Below are positions 18,225-26,752 of a stretch of DNA of 44,626 nucleotides, one piece after another (position 1 is the first letter of the stretch; every line of letters begins with the position of its first letter). The notes beneath the pieces are model-generated. The model was not told where the DNA came from, did no database searches, and saw only the letters and a list, made by a program, of their open reading frames with translations. The DNA lies in contig NZ_JYMT01000016.1 of the NCBI RefSeq assembly GCF_000938305.1, forward strand, positions 25,211 to 69,836. Reading direction: 5' to 3'. The DNA is from Bradyrhizobium sp. LTSP885 (GTDB taxonomy: Bacteria > Pseudomonadota > Alphaproteobacteria > Rhizobiales > Xanthobacteraceae). The translations under genes and the position numbers were made by a program.

Positions 18225-19364
18225 ATGCGAAAGTGCGATGTCGCCGTGATCGGCCTCGGCCTGATGGGAAGCGCGGCGCTGGATGCCTTGCTCAGCTCCG
18301 GCGTCGATGCGCTGGGTTTCGACCCTGTGGGCGCAGGTGCGAATCGCGGCTCGTCGCACGGCTCCTGCCGGATATTTCGCCGCTTCAATTTCGAGAATCC
18401 CAATTACACCGCGCTGAGCGACGAGGCTCATGCCGGTTGGATCAGGCTTCAGGAGGCGCACGGGCAAACCATCCTGACACCGACCCCGGTGCTCGAGGCC
18501 GGCCGCCCCGGCTCCAAAATGGTCGCGGCTTCGCGCGCCGCCGCCATCGCCATGGGCCATCCGGATCCCGCTTTGGCGGCGGCCGAGGCGAACCGGAGAT
18601 TTCCGGCGTTTGACCTGCCCGATGACTGGGACGTGGTCGTACAGGACGGTGGCGCCATCCTGAGGACGGAAGTCGTCATGGAGATCATGCGCGCGCGAGC
18701 CGGCAACCGCATCATCGCTCAATCGGCGCAGTTCGAGCCACGCCATGACGGCGTGTCGATCCGGACGGCGAACGACGCGTTTTTTGCCGAACGCGCCATC
18801 CTGGCGCTCGGTCCGTGGCTCGGTCGCGCGCTGCCGAAGCTCGGCGCTTTGCTAAAGGTGACCCGCCAGGCGGTCGGCTGGTTCAGACCCGCGAGGCCTG
18901 AGGCGGTGGCGCTCGGCCGGTTCCCGATTTTCATTGTCGAGCGCGGCGCCAACGATGTCGTCTACGGCTTTCCAAACTTCGAAGCGCGCGGCGTCAAGGC
19001 GGCGCCTCACAATCACGGCCCAGTGGTCGGCCCCGACGATTGGGATCCGCCGGCGACGGACGGCGAACTGGGCCTGGTCAGTGACGCTTTGGCCGCGCTG
19101 GTGCCGGGCGCAACGGGGCCGATCATCGATCGCGATATCTGCCTCTACACGAACTCTCTCGCCGCCGATCGCCGGCCGGATCAGGGCGAGGAGTTCATCA
19201 TTGATCGATGGCCGGATTCCAGGCTGGTCGTCTGCTCGGCCTGCTCCGGACACGGTGCGAAGTTCGCGCCCGCGATCGGACGCAGGCTCGCGCGTCTGGC
19301 GACTGATCCAACCTTCGAAGCCGAACCGTTTTTCCGCCTATCGCGATATTCGGCCTTCGCCTGA
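18225..19364 (+). CDS. Sarcosine oxidase/N-methyltryptophan oxidase-like flavoprotein
   Basis: A 379-residue monomeric-sarcosine-oxidase-type enzyme that should oxidise an N-methyl or related amine with O2. The FAD motif GLGLMG is at residues 10-15, followed by the family motif GSSHGSCRIFRR (42-53). Cys306 in CLYTN matches the cysteine that holds FAD covalently, K258 (GVKAAPH) matches the oxygen-activating lysine, and CSGHGAKFAPAIG is the C-terminal FAD segment. The ATG chosen has GGAGGAG 5 bp before it; the frame is open 46 codons further upstream but without family similarity. It is monocistronic, convergent with the ExoD-like gene. The exact substrate is unknown. Confidence 0.87.
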   Translation: MRKCDVAVIGLGLMGSAALDALLSSGVDALGFDPVGAGANRGSSHGSCRIFRRFNFENPNYTALSDEAHAGWIRLQEAHGQTILTPTPVLEAGRPGSKMVAASRAAAIAMGHPDPALAAAEANRRFPAFDLPDDWDVVVQDGGAILRTEVVMEIMRARAGNRIIAQSAQFEPRHDGVSIRTANDAFFAERAILALGPWLGRALPKLGALLKVTRQAVGWFRPARPEAVALGRFPIFIVERGANDVVYGFPNFEARGVKAAPHNHGPVVGPDDWDPPATDGELGLVSDALAALVPGATGPIIDRDICLYTNSLAADRRPDQGEEFIIDRWPDSRLVVCSACSGHGAKFAPAIGRRLARLATDPTFEAEPFFRLSRYSAFA

Positions 19365-19379
19365 GCGCCGCGACGAGCC

Positions 19380-19991
19380 TCAGAGTCCCATCCAGCCGAT
19401 CAGGGCCCTTGCCGACGTCCAAACTGTCCATCCAAGACCAAGCAAGGACATCAGCGCGGCCGCGAGGCCTACGACCAACAGCAAACCATCTTCCTGCAGG
19501 TAAGCGATCGCGATCAAGACGACGACGATCCCGGGAATGACGTTCACAAGAGGCAACGGCCAACCCGCGGACAGGGCCAACAGAAAGACGACCAACCCGA
19601 TGAGGCGGTCCGTCACGTCGCGGCGCGCGTTCCACCGAGGCCGGCTGACGCGCTCGATCGCCTGGAGCATTGGGAGGACGAGGACGGTAAATCGCTTGAA
19701 GCGCTTGAAATCGAACTGCCGCTTCGAGAGGAAGCGAGGAAACGATGGAGCGCTCCGGCCAAGCACCATCTGGACCGCGGGAAACAACAGCGCCAACGTC
19801 GCAATCGTTGCGACGCCGGGAATGATCACCAGCAGCCCCAGCAACAGCAGAAGAAGTCCGAACGAGCGCCTGTCCAGATGACCGAGCAGCCATTCGAGGT
19901 CGACGGGACCGTCCGGTGCTTGCGCGACGAGTTCTTCAAGGAGTTCGGAGGTACGCGTGGGCGCCAAAGGAGTTCCAGACGATGTAGGCAT
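19380..19991 (-). CDS. ExoD family membrane protein
   Basis: About 203 residues, like the ExoD family first linked to exopolysaccharide production in Sinorhizobium. It has RTSELLEELVAQAPDGPVDL, then hydrophobic segments: LLLLLLGLLVIIPGVATIA, LIGLVVFLLALSAGWPLPLV, IPGIVVVLIAIAYLQEDGLL and a final segment ending in WTSARALIGWMGL. This makes it an inner-membrane protein with about four to six passes. The start is uncertain: ATG at 19991 (MPTSSG), ATG at 20018 and GTG at 20048 are all in frame and none has a good ribosome-binding site. It is convergent with the sarcosine-oxidase-like gene and next to a tRNA gene. Confidence 0.82.
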   Translation of the reverse strand: MPTSSGTPLAPTRTSELLEELVAQAPDGPVDLEWLLGHLDRRSFGLLLLLLGLLVIIPGVATIATLALLFPAVQMVLGRSAPSFPRFLSKRQFDFKRFKRFTVLVLPMLQAIERVSRPRWNARRDVTDRLIGLVVFLLALSAGWPLPLVNVIPGIVVVLIAIAYLQEDGLLLVVGLAAALMSLLGLGWTVWTSARALIGWMGL

Positions 19992-20131
19992 GGCGGACAA
20001 GGTGGCTAAGCTCGACATCGATTTGCAACGGCAGCCGAGGCGGCCCACGAAACGTCAATGAACAGCGAGTCTCAGGCGTTCGGGCATCACTGCAAATGCC
20101 GAATAGGTCGGAACTCAGCGAGGCGAGAGAA

Positions 20132-20208
20132 TGGCGATCCCGGCATGACTCGAACATGCGACCTACGGTTTAGGAAACCGTCGCTCTATCCGGCTGAGCT
20201 ACGGGACC
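20132..20208 (-). tRNA. tRNA-Arg (anticodon CCT)
   Basis: On the minus strand the acceptor stem GGTCCCG pairs with CGGGATC. The D-arm is GCTC..GAGC. The anticodon arm is ACGGT-TTCCTAA-ACCGT with anticodon CCT (reads AGG). The T-arm is GCATG-TTCGAGT-CATGC. G is the discriminator base and CCA is encoded. Total 77 nt including CCA. No integrase gene is near it, so it shows no sign of a genomic island at this tRNA. Confidence 0.95.
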
Positions 20209-20285
20209 GCGAACCAGCAGGGCTGGCGAGCATTCCCATAGCAGAGCTGACGCCGCATCGGAAGCCTTCGAAGCGGCGGTTTGAT

Positions 20286-20308
20286 GCCGTTTCCGAATCG
20301 AAAACGGC
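20286..20308 (-). terminator. Possible terminator hairpin after the alpha/beta hydrolase
   Basis: A perfect 7-bp stem GCCGTTT/AAACGGC with a 9-nt loop, starting 9 bp past the hydrolase stop on the minus strand. There is no T-run after it. It also separates the hydrolase transcript from the tRNA. Confidence 0.4.
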
Positions 20309-20316
20309 TGACATTT

Positions 20317-21297
20317 TCACCGCGGCCGTGCATCCGGCGGGTTTTCCTCCAGGAACTGGTCGACTGCGCCGAACACCTGCCAGCGATTCGTTTCCAGGAA
20401 CAGGGAATGGGTGGCTTCGCCGATCTCGACCCAGCGGCGGTAGGGCGCGGCGGTGAGTTGGCCGAACACGGCGCGCGACATCTCCAGCGGACAGTCGCGA
20501 TCCCACTCGCCGTGCACGATCAGCACCGGGACCGTGAGCCCCGCCGGATCGTAGAGCGGCTTGCCGGCGGCCCAGAACTCGCGGCTGTCGATCACCGTGC
20601 CGTTCGGCGCCATCAATTGTGACAGACCGGGACCGGCCTGGCCGCAGGCGAACGTGGCATCCGCCCAGGCCTCGAACCAGGCATCCGGCAGCAGCGCGGC
20701 TTTCTTGTCGCCGGGCACGCCGTTGAGCCAGCGGCTTTTCGCGGCAGAGCGATCGACGATGCGATAGGCCCCAAGGGACCCGCCGGCATCGGCGAGGCTC
20801 GGCGTATCTCGCAACCATTGTGGCGCGATCAGCACCAGCTTGTTCACGGCCTCAGGGTTCTCATTGGTGTAGCGCGACATAATCGTCGTACCCCACGACC
20901 AGCCAATCAGATTGATATCAGCCAGATTGCGCCGCGCGCGGATGAAGGCTGCGACGCTGCCGATGTCGCGAACGGCAACCGGCGTCCGCACGATCGGCGG
21001 ATTGTCGCTTGCCGGCTGCGCCATCTCCGGCGGACGCGTCGAATTGCCGTAGCCCCTGATGTCGACGAGGTAGACGTCGTGGCCGCGCGCGGCGAGATGG
21101 TCCATCCAGGACACGCCGTCAAGCCTGAGGTCGAACGAGGTCGAGGCCGGATAGGTCGAGCCGGCCACGAACAGGATCGTGTTGCCGGGCGTGAACCGCA
21201 CCAAATCGGCGCGGCGCTTGTTGCGGACGAACAGGCTGATGCCGGCGGTATCGCTCGGCACCATCATCTCTTCGGTCACGATATCGGATAAACTCAT
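20317..21297 (-). CDS. Alpha/beta hydrolase
   Basis: A 326-residue alpha/beta hydrolase. It has VDIRGYGNSTRPP (about residues 78-90), the nucleophile elbow GWSWG with S134, an acid candidate in VHGEWDRDCP and a histidine in GEATHSLFLE near the C-terminus, so the catalytic triad looks complete. There is no signal peptide. It follows the metallo-beta-lactamase-fold gene by 30 bp on the same strand, so they form an operon, probably controlled by the divergent LysR gene. Two hydrolases together suggest opening of an ester or lactone, but the substrate is not known. Confidence 0.87.
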   Translation of the reverse strand: MSLSDIVTEEMMVPSDTAGISLFVRNKRRADLVRFTPGNTILFVAGSTYPASTSFDLRLDGVSWMDHLAARGHDVYLVDIRGYGNSTRPPEMAQPASDNPPIVRTPVAVRDIGSVAAFIRARRNLADINLIGWSWGTTIMSRYTNENPEAVNKLVLIAPQWLRDTPSLADAGGSLGAYRIVDRSAAKSRWLNGVPGDKKAALLPDAWFEAWADATFACGQAGPGLSQLMAPNGTVIDSREFWAAGKPLYDPAGLTVPVLIVHGEWDRDCPLEMSRAVFGQLTAAPYRRWVEIGEATHSLFLETNRWQVFGAVDQFLEENPPDARPR

Positions 21298-21327
21298 GGC
21301 GTGGTCGTCCTTGTGATCTCGCAGAAC

Positions 21328-22197
21328 TCAAACAAAGCGCCAGTCAAACCGGTCGCCGCGGCGCGTGACACGGCCGGCCGACGAGACGGCAAAATGCGCA
21401 GTGAAAACCGTGGCGCCGCTGTCCGCCGCCTGCTCCAGCAGCCAGCGCCGTGAGGCGCGCGCAAGCGCCGGATCTTCGCAGAAGGCGCTATTCCAGTCGG
21501 GCCGAAACACCTGCAGCGGCTGGTGCATGATATCGCCACTGAACAATCCGCAACAGCCCGCATTGGCAAGCTTGATCGCGACGTGACCGACGCTGTGGCC
21601 GGGCGTCGGATGGAAGGTGAGACCATCGCCGACCTCACCCTCGCCATCGACGATCTCGGCCTGCCCGCTCGCGACCACCGGCAGCACGCTGTCCTCGTAG
21701 ACACCGGCGTTGAACCCCTCGCGCCCCGCCGGACCGCGCCAGTGATCGTATTCGGCTTTCGAGAACACATATTTCGCATTGGGAAAGGTCGGCACCCAGC
21801 GGCCGTCCACCAGCCGCGTGTTCCAGCCGCAATGATCGACATGAAGATGCGTGCACATCACATAGTCCACCGCGTCTGGCGAGACGCCGGCCTCCGCCAG
21901 CCGCTCCAGAAACGGCAGGTTCAACTGGTGGAAGCGCGGCAGGCCCGGACGATTTTTGTGATTGCCGGCGCAGGAGTCGATCAGGATGGTGTGGTACCGC
22001 GTCCGCAGCACCCAGGTGTGGATGCTGGCGATGAAGCGTCCCTCGGTCACATCGAAACAATCCGGGATCATCATCGCCTTGTGCTCGTCGAGCACGCGCG
22101 GGTCCCAGTCCGGAAACAGGAAATTTGGAGCAAATCCGGCGCCGCATTGCTCGGTCACCCGTTGGATCTTCACATCGCCGATCGCATAGGAATTCAT
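21328..22197 (-). CDS. Metallo-beta-lactamase-fold hydrolase
   Basis: A 289-residue MBL-fold enzyme. The zinc motif is HLHVDH (H117, H119, D121, H122), followed by FHPTPGHSVGHVAI with a third-site histidine and GDIMHQP supplying the bridging aspartate. The layout is that of AHL-lactonase/AttM-like and related lactone or ester hydrolases. No signal peptide. The start MNSYAIG is used because the family begins there; the frame is open 40 codons further but crosses the regulator's promoter. It is the first gene of an operon with the alpha/beta hydrolase and divergent from a LysR gene 92 bp away. Confidence 0.88.
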   Translation of the reverse strand: MNSYAIGDVKIQRVTEQCGAGFAPNFLFPDWDPRVLDEHKAMMIPDCFDVTEGRFIASIHTWVLRTRYHTILIDSCAGNHKNRPGLPRFHQLNLPFLERLAEAGVSPDAVDYVMCTHLHVDHCGWNTRLVDGRWVPTFPNAKYVFSKAEYDHWRGPAGREGFNAGVYEDSVLPVVASGQAEIVDGEGEVGDGLTFHPTPGHSVGHVAIKLANAGCCGLFSGDIMHQPLQVFRPDWNSAFCEDPALARASRRWLLEQAADSGATVFTAHFAVSSAGRVTRRGDRFDWRFV

Positions 22198-22289
22198 GGC
22201 CTGCTTTCGTTTGACGTCCCCGGCTTGTCTAGATGCCCCGCGCCATGAGATAAGTGAAATCGATAGATAGGATAGCAGGCATAACCCTG

Positions 22290-23198
22290 ATGGATATGAA
22301 CGCGCATAATCTGCCATTGCTGGTCTCGCTCAGCGTGATGCTCGACGAGCGCAACGTGACCCGCGCAGCCGCCCGGCTCGGCCTCAGCCAGCCTGCGCTA
22401 TCGGCGCAACTGGCGCGGCTGCGCGATGTGTTCGGCGATCAACTGCTGACGCCGGCGGCATCCGGAAAAGGCATGGTGCTGACGCCCTGCGCCCTCACAC
22501 TGCGGGAGCCGCTGCGCGACGCACTCAAACGGCTCGACGACGTGGTGCGGACGCCGCCGGTCTTCGAGCCGAAACAGTCGGAGCGGACGTTCTCGATCGG
22601 CGCCAATGACAATGCCAGCGCCATGCTCGGCGCGCGGCTGGCGCAGCGGATGCGTCGCAGCGGGGCGGCCAAAACCCGTTTGGCGTTTCGCGCCGTCGAC
22701 CTCACGCGGCTCACCGGCCAGCTCGAATCAGGCGAGATCGACATCGCGCTGGTCTCGAAGAACGGGCTGTCGAACGGCATGCCGCACAAGCCGCTGCTGG
22801 AAGAACGCTTCATGATGGCGCAGCGCAAGGCACATCCGCGCGGATTGCGCCGGCCGTCGCTGAAGGAATATGCTTCACTGGAGCACGTCATCATCTCCGG
22901 CGACGGCGGCGGCTTTCGCGGCTTTGTCGACGACATCCTGGCCGCCAAGGGCCTGACGCGGCGCGTCGGGGTGTCCGTGCAATATTACAGCATCGCGCCT
23001 GTGATCCTGCAGTCGACCGATCTGGTCTGCACGCTGCCGGCGCGGTTTCTCGCCCGCTATTCCAGCGTGCTCGCCGCCTGCACGCTGCCGTTCGACGCTG
23101 GGCGCTTCTCGCTCTACGCGACCTGGCACGCACGCTTCGACAACGATCCCGGCCACGTCTGGCTGCGGGAACTGCTCACGGCCTGCGCCGAGGATTAG
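22290..23198 (+). CDS. LysR family transcriptional regulator
   Basis: A 302-residue LysR-type regulator of the NodD/PcpR/LinR-like subgroup, as judged by LDERNVTRAAARLGLSQPAL followed by SAQLARLRDVFGDQLL (residues 18-53). The effector domain has GEIDIALVSK and ends HVWLRELL. This subgroup often controls aromatic or chlorinated compound catabolism. The start MDMNAHNLP gives the normal N-terminus; the frame is open 12 codons upstream. Divergent from the hydrolase pair, which is the likely target. The shared 92 bp contains AT-rich stretches around GAAATCGATAGAT but no clean dyad that I could identify. Confidence 0.88.
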   Translation: MDMNAHNLPLLVSLSVMLDERNVTRAAARLGLSQPALSAQLARLRDVFGDQLLTPAASGKGMVLTPCALTLREPLRDALKRLDDVVRTPPVFEPKQSERTFSIGANDNASAMLGARLAQRMRRSGAAKTRLAFRAVDLTRLTGQLESGEIDIALVSKNGLSNGMPHKPLLEERFMMAQRKAHPRGLRRPSLKEYASLEHVIISGDGGGFRGFVDDILAAKGLTRRVGVSVQYYSIAPVILQSTDLVCTLPARFLARYSSVLAACTLPFDAGRFSLYATWHARFDNDPGHVWLRELLTACAED

Positions 23199-23217
23199 TG
23201 CGAGGCCTCGGCGATAT

Positions 23218-24726
23218 CTACGCGACCTGCCTCGCTGGCTTGGCGTCCGAACCGGCCGCCGCTGTGGCTTGACGTGCCGGCAGATACTCGATCGCCCCGT
23301 CTGTCATCGAGCCGAATTTCAGGCTGACGATGTCGAGCGCGTAGTTCTGGTAGAGCCGCCACGGCCGGCGCGAGCCCTGCTTGGGGAATTTTTCGACGGC
23401 GCGCTGCACGTAGCCGGAGGAGAAATCGACCCACGGCATTTCGGTGACGGTCGGATCGTTCTGCCGCGGCGTGCATTGCGCGTAGTTGTTGGCCTTCATG
23501 TAGTTGAGCGTGCGGCAGACATATTCGCAGGTCAGGTCGCATTTCAGCGTCCACGACGCATTGGTGTAGCCGAAGGCGGCGGCGAGGTTGGGCACGCCCG
23601 AGTACATCAGGCCCTTGTAGTTCATGGTCTTGGAGAGATCGACGGGGGCGCCGTCGACACTGAGCGCGAGGCCGCCGAGCACCTGCAAATCGAGGCCGGT
23701 CGCCGTCACCACGACGTCGGCGTCGAGCACCTGGCCTGACTTGAGCTTGATGCCGCCAGGCGTGAACGTCTCGATCTGGTCGGTGACCACAGACGATTTT
23801 CCGCTGCGGAGCGAGTCGAAGAGATCGCCGTTCGGCACCAGGCAAAGCCGCTGATCCCACGGCTTGTAGCGCGGCGTGAAGTGGGTGGCGATGTCGTAGT
23901 CGGGGCCGAGCGCCTGGCGCACGCCGCCAAGGATCAGGTTCTTGACGTGATCGGGTTTGCGCTTGCAGAGCCGATAGAAATACATGCCGAACAGCACGTT
24001 CTTCCAGCGCGTGATGCCGTAGGCGAGTTGCGACGGCAGCCGCGCGCGCAGCCAATCGGCGACCTTGTCCTTGTCGGGACGCGCGACGACATAGGTCGGC
24101 GATCGCTGCAGCATCGTGACATGTTCAGCGGTCTTGGCCATCTCCGGCACCAGCGTCACCGCGGTTGCGCCGCTGCCGATCACCACGACCTTCTTGCCGG
24201 CATAGGCAATGTCGTCGGTCCATTGCTGCGGATGGACGACGCGGCCGGCGAAATCGGCGAGGCCGGGGAAATCGGGCGTGTAGCCATGTTCGTATTTGTA
24301 GTAGCCGCTGCACATGAACAGGAAATTGCAGGTGAGCCGCTCGACCGCCTTCTCAGGTCCGCGCTCGATTTCGACCGTCCATTGCGAGTCTGCCGACGAC
24401 CAGTCTGCGCGGATAACGCGGCTGTTGAAGCGGATCTTCTTGTCGATGCCGTAAAGGCTCGCGGTCTCGCGCACGTAATTGAGGATCGACGCGCCATCGG
24501 CGATCGCCTTGGCTTCGGTCCACGGCCGGAACGAATAGCCGAGCGTGTACATGTCGGAGTCGGAGCGGATGCCGGGATAACGAAACAGATCCCAGGTGCC
24601 GCCGATGCAATCGCGGCCTTCGAGGATGGCGTAGCTGCGATCCGGGCAATTGGTCTGCAAATGATAGCCGGCGCCGATGCCCGACAGCCCCGCGCCCACG
24701 ATCAACACGTCGAAATCAGCGGACAT
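23218..24726 (-). CDS. Flavin-containing monooxygenase, Baeyer-Villiger type
   Basis: A 502-residue class B flavin monooxygenase using FAD and NADPH. The FAD motif GAGLSG is at residues 11-16, GGTWDLFRYPGIRSDSDMYT at 42-61, the Baeyer-Villiger-like fingerprint FAGRVVHPQQW at 159-169 (followed by T rather than the usual P or D), and the NADPH motif VIGSGATAV at 182-190. The family inserts oxygen next to a ketone or oxidises soft heteroatoms. The start has GGGAGAGAAG upstream. It is divergent from the TetR gene and the alcohol dehydrogenase, so an alcohol could be oxidised to a ketone and then to an ester. The substrate is not known. Confidence 0.88.
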   Translation of the reverse strand: MSADFDVLIVGAGLSGIGAGYHLQTNCPDRSYAILEGRDCIGGTWDLFRYPGIRSDSDMYTLGYSFRPWTEAKAIADGASILNYVRETASLYGIDKKIRFNSRVIRADWSSADSQWTVEIERGPEKAVERLTCNFLFMCSGYYKYEHGYTPDFPGLADFAGRVVHPQQWTDDIAYAGKKVVVIGSGATAVTLVPEMAKTAEHVTMLQRSPTYVVARPDKDKVADWLRARLPSQLAYGITRWKNVLFGMYFYRLCKRKPDHVKNLILGGVRQALGPDYDIATHFTPRYKPWDQRLCLVPNGDLFDSLRSGKSSVVTDQIETFTPGGIKLKSGQVLDADVVVTATGLDLQVLGGLALSVDGAPVDLSKTMNYKGLMYSGVPNLAAAFGYTNASWTLKCDLTCEYVCRTLNYMKANNYAQCTPRQNDPTVTEMPWVDFSSGYVQRAVEKFPKQGSRRPWRLYQNYALDIVSLKFGSMTDGAIEYLPARQATAAAGSDAKPARQVA

Positions 24727-24743
24727 GCAGCTTCTCTCCCGAT

Positions 24744-24795
24744 TTGACAACATCTCTTGTCAGATACCTTGACATCTGACAACGCGTCATGTCAA
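24744..24795. promoter_or_regulatory. Overlapping palindromes, likely TetR operator
   Basis: Three interlocking inverted repeats built on TGACA/TGTCA lie in the gap between the monooxygenase and TetR genes: TGACAA-N6-TTGTCA (24745-24762), a perfect 9-bp pair TTGTCAGAT-N8-ATCTGACAA (24757-24782), and TTGACA-N15-TGTCAA (24769-24795). Two TTGACA elements inside it could double as -35 boxes for the divergent promoters. This is the best candidate operator for the adjacent TetR protein. Confidence 0.7.
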
Positions 24796-24805
24796 TACCC
24801 ATGTC

Positions 24806-25444
24806 ATGGCAAGCAGCCCGAAAGCCCGCCTCTATGGCGGCATGGACGCCGAGGAACGCCGCGCCGAGCGGCGGCTCAAGCTGATCGATGCGGCGGTCGA
24901 GGTCTATGGCGAGGTCGGCTATCGCGGCGCCACCGTAAAGGCGATCTGCGAGGCCGCCGAACTCACCGAGCGCTATTTCTACGAATCCTTCGCCAACAGC
25001 GAGGCGCTCCTGATCGCGGCCTACAGCCATGTCGTCGGCCATCTGCATGAGGAGATGGCGGCGGCAGCCGGCGCCGCGGGCGACGATTCCGAGGCAAGAT
25101 TGCGCGCGGCGCTGACGCTCTACTTCACGCGGCTGAAGCAGCATCCAAAACCCGCGCGCGTGTTCCTGCTGGAGATCGCCGGCATCGGCCCGGCGGTCGA
25201 CGCGGTCAAGCACGATGCGTTGCGCGCCTTCAGCGACATCCTGGTGCCGCCGGCGAGCGATCCGAAGCGGGGCGACAAGGGTTCGCTGCTCTCGATCGGC
25301 ATGGTCGGCGCCGTGATCGGCATCGCGCTGCGCTGGGTGTCGAAGCAATACCCGCAAGCCATCGAGGACGTCGTCGCGGTCGCCGCCAGCTTCTGCCGCG
25401 TGGCGCTTGCCGAGGCCGACAAAAGCAAATTGCGTTCAGTGTAG
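24806..25444 (+). CDS. TetR/AcrR family transcriptional regulator
   Basis: A 212-residue TetR-type repressor. The DNA-binding domain is at residues 17-65: RRLKLIDAAVEVYGEVGY, then ATVKAICEAAELTERYFYES. The remaining helices form the ligand and dimer domain, without a recognised ligand signature. Its divergent promoter contains overlapping dyads (24744-24795) that it probably binds, controlling itself, the alcohol dehydrogenase 9 bp downstream and the divergent monooxygenase. No strong ribosome-binding site is visible before the ATG. Confidence 0.9.
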   Translation: MASSPKARLYGGMDAEERRAERRLKLIDAAVEVYGEVGYRGATVKAICEAAELTERYFYESFANSEALLIAAYSHVVGHLHEEMAAAAGAAGDDSEARLRAALTLYFTRLKQHPKPARVFLLEIAGIGPAVDAVKHDALRAFSDILVPPASDPKRGDKGSLLSIGMVGAVIGIALRWVSKQYPQAIEDVVAVAASFCRVALAEADKSKLRSV

Positions 25445-25453
25445 GGAGACGAC

Positions 25454-26536
25454 ATGCGCGCAGCCGTGTTCAGGAACGGAAACATCGTCACCGACAGCAT
25501 CCCCGACCCCGTGCCATCAGCCGGACAGGTGCTGGTCAGGACATTGGCTTGCGGCATCTGCGGCTCCGATCTGCATGCGCGCAAGCATGCCGGACACACC
25601 GCAAAACTGATGAAGCACTTTCCCGGCCGCAAGCCGATCGACCTGTCGCGCGACGTCGTGTTCGGTCACGAGTTCTGTTGCGAGGTACTCGACTACGGTC
25701 CAGGCACCCAGAAGCGCTTCAAGCAGGGCACGCGCGTCTGCTCGGTCCCGGTGCTGCTCGGTGCCGGCGGAATGCAGGGCATCGGCTATTCCAACGACAT
25801 CGCCGGCGGCTATGCCGAGCGGATGGTGCTGAGCGAACCCTTGATGATCGAGGTGCCGAACGGCCTCGCGCCTGAATACGCCGCACTGACCGAGCCACTC
25901 GCGGTCGGCCTCCACGCGGTGGCGAAGGCCAATATCCGCGGCGACGAGGTGCCGCTGGTGATCGGCTGCGGACCGGTCGGGCTCGCCGTGATCGCCGGAC
26001 TGAAGCTGCGTGGCCTGCATCCGATCGTGGCGTCGGATTATTCGCCGGCGCGGCGCGCGCTGGCCGCCAGGATGGGTGCCGACGTCGTGGTCAATCCAGC
26101 GGAGACCCAGCCATTCACGGCGTGGGCTGAGCATGCCGAGATGACGCCGGAGCAGAAGGCGGCACGGCCGCCGTTCCAGGCCTTCCTGCCGCCGCTCAAG
26201 CCCGGCCTGATCTTCGAATGCGTCGGCATTCCTGGACTGCTGCAGCAGCTGTTCGAGGGCGCACCGCGCGATGCGCGCATCGTCGTGGTCGGCGTCTGCA
26301 TGGCGAGCGACACCTCCGAACCGCTGCTCGGCGTGCTCAAGGAATTGTCGCTGCAATATGTCTATGCCTACACGCCCGACGAATTCGCGCTGGCGCTGCG
26401 CCTGATCGCCGAGGGCAAGGTCGACGTAACAGCAATGGTCACCGCCACCACCGGCCTCGACGGCGTGGCGCAGGCGTTCAGTGATCTCGCCAATCCCGAA
26501 CGTCACACAAAGATTATCATCCAGCCTGATCGTTGA
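25454..26536 (+). CDS. Zinc-binding alcohol dehydrogenase family protein
   Basis: A 360-residue medium-chain dehydrogenase. Catalytic zinc ligands are Cys36 (CGICGSD) and His72/Glu73 (GHE). The Rossmann motif is GCGPVG at residues 171-176, followed by VASDYSPARR, where Asp favours NAD. The structural-zinc loop with four cysteines is absent: the region after GTRVCSVPV goes directly into GAGGMQGIGYSND. The ribosome-binding site GGGAGACG is 3-4 bp before the ATG. It follows the TetR gene by 9 bp, hence the same operon, and is followed by a terminator-like hairpin. With the divergent Baeyer-Villiger-type monooxygenase it probably supplies or removes a ketone. Confidence 0.88.
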   Translation: MRAAVFRNGNIVTDSIPDPVPSAGQVLVRTLACGICGSDLHARKHAGHTAKLMKHFPGRKPIDLSRDVVFGHEFCCEVLDYGPGTQKRFKQGTRVCSVPVLLGAGGMQGIGYSNDIAGGYAERMVLSEPLMIEVPNGLAPEYAALTEPLAVGLHAVAKANIRGDEVPLVIGCGPVGLAVIAGLKLRGLHPIVASDYSPARRALAARMGADVVVNPAETQPFTAWAEHAEMTPEQKAARPPFQAFLPPLKPGLIFECVGIPGLLQQLFEGAPRDARIVVVGVCMASDTSEPLLGVLKELSLQYVYAYTPDEFALALRLIAEGKVDVTAMVTATTGLDGVAQAFSDLANPERHTKIIIQPDR

Positions 26537-26537
26537 T

Positions 26538-26554
26538 GCGCGGCCAGGCCGCGC
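26538..26554 (+). terminator. GC-rich hairpin after the alcohol dehydrogenase
   Basis: A perfect 7-bp stem GCGCGGC/GCCGCGC with a 3-nt loop directly after the TGA stop. It is very stable but lacks a T-run. The probable end of the TetR-dehydrogenase transcript. Confidence 0.5.
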
Positions 26555-26752
26555 CAACTGGCTCGACCGCCAGATTTCGAGGACGTTTCCCGTGAATTCC
26601 CGGACGTCACCTCACCGTCCCGGAGCGCGTCGTCGATTTTGCTTGCAAGTCGCATGGCTCCTGCTTTCTTAAGCACGGTAGCGTGCGCAAGCCGGTGCGG
26701 CAGGTTTCGTGTCGCAAAACAACGAGCTATTGCATTGGGCGGAGGCTGAGCC

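Noticed and set aside
20132..20208. tRNA-Arg as an integration site of an island.
   Set aside because: No integrase, direct repeat of the tRNA end or change of gene style was seen on either side.
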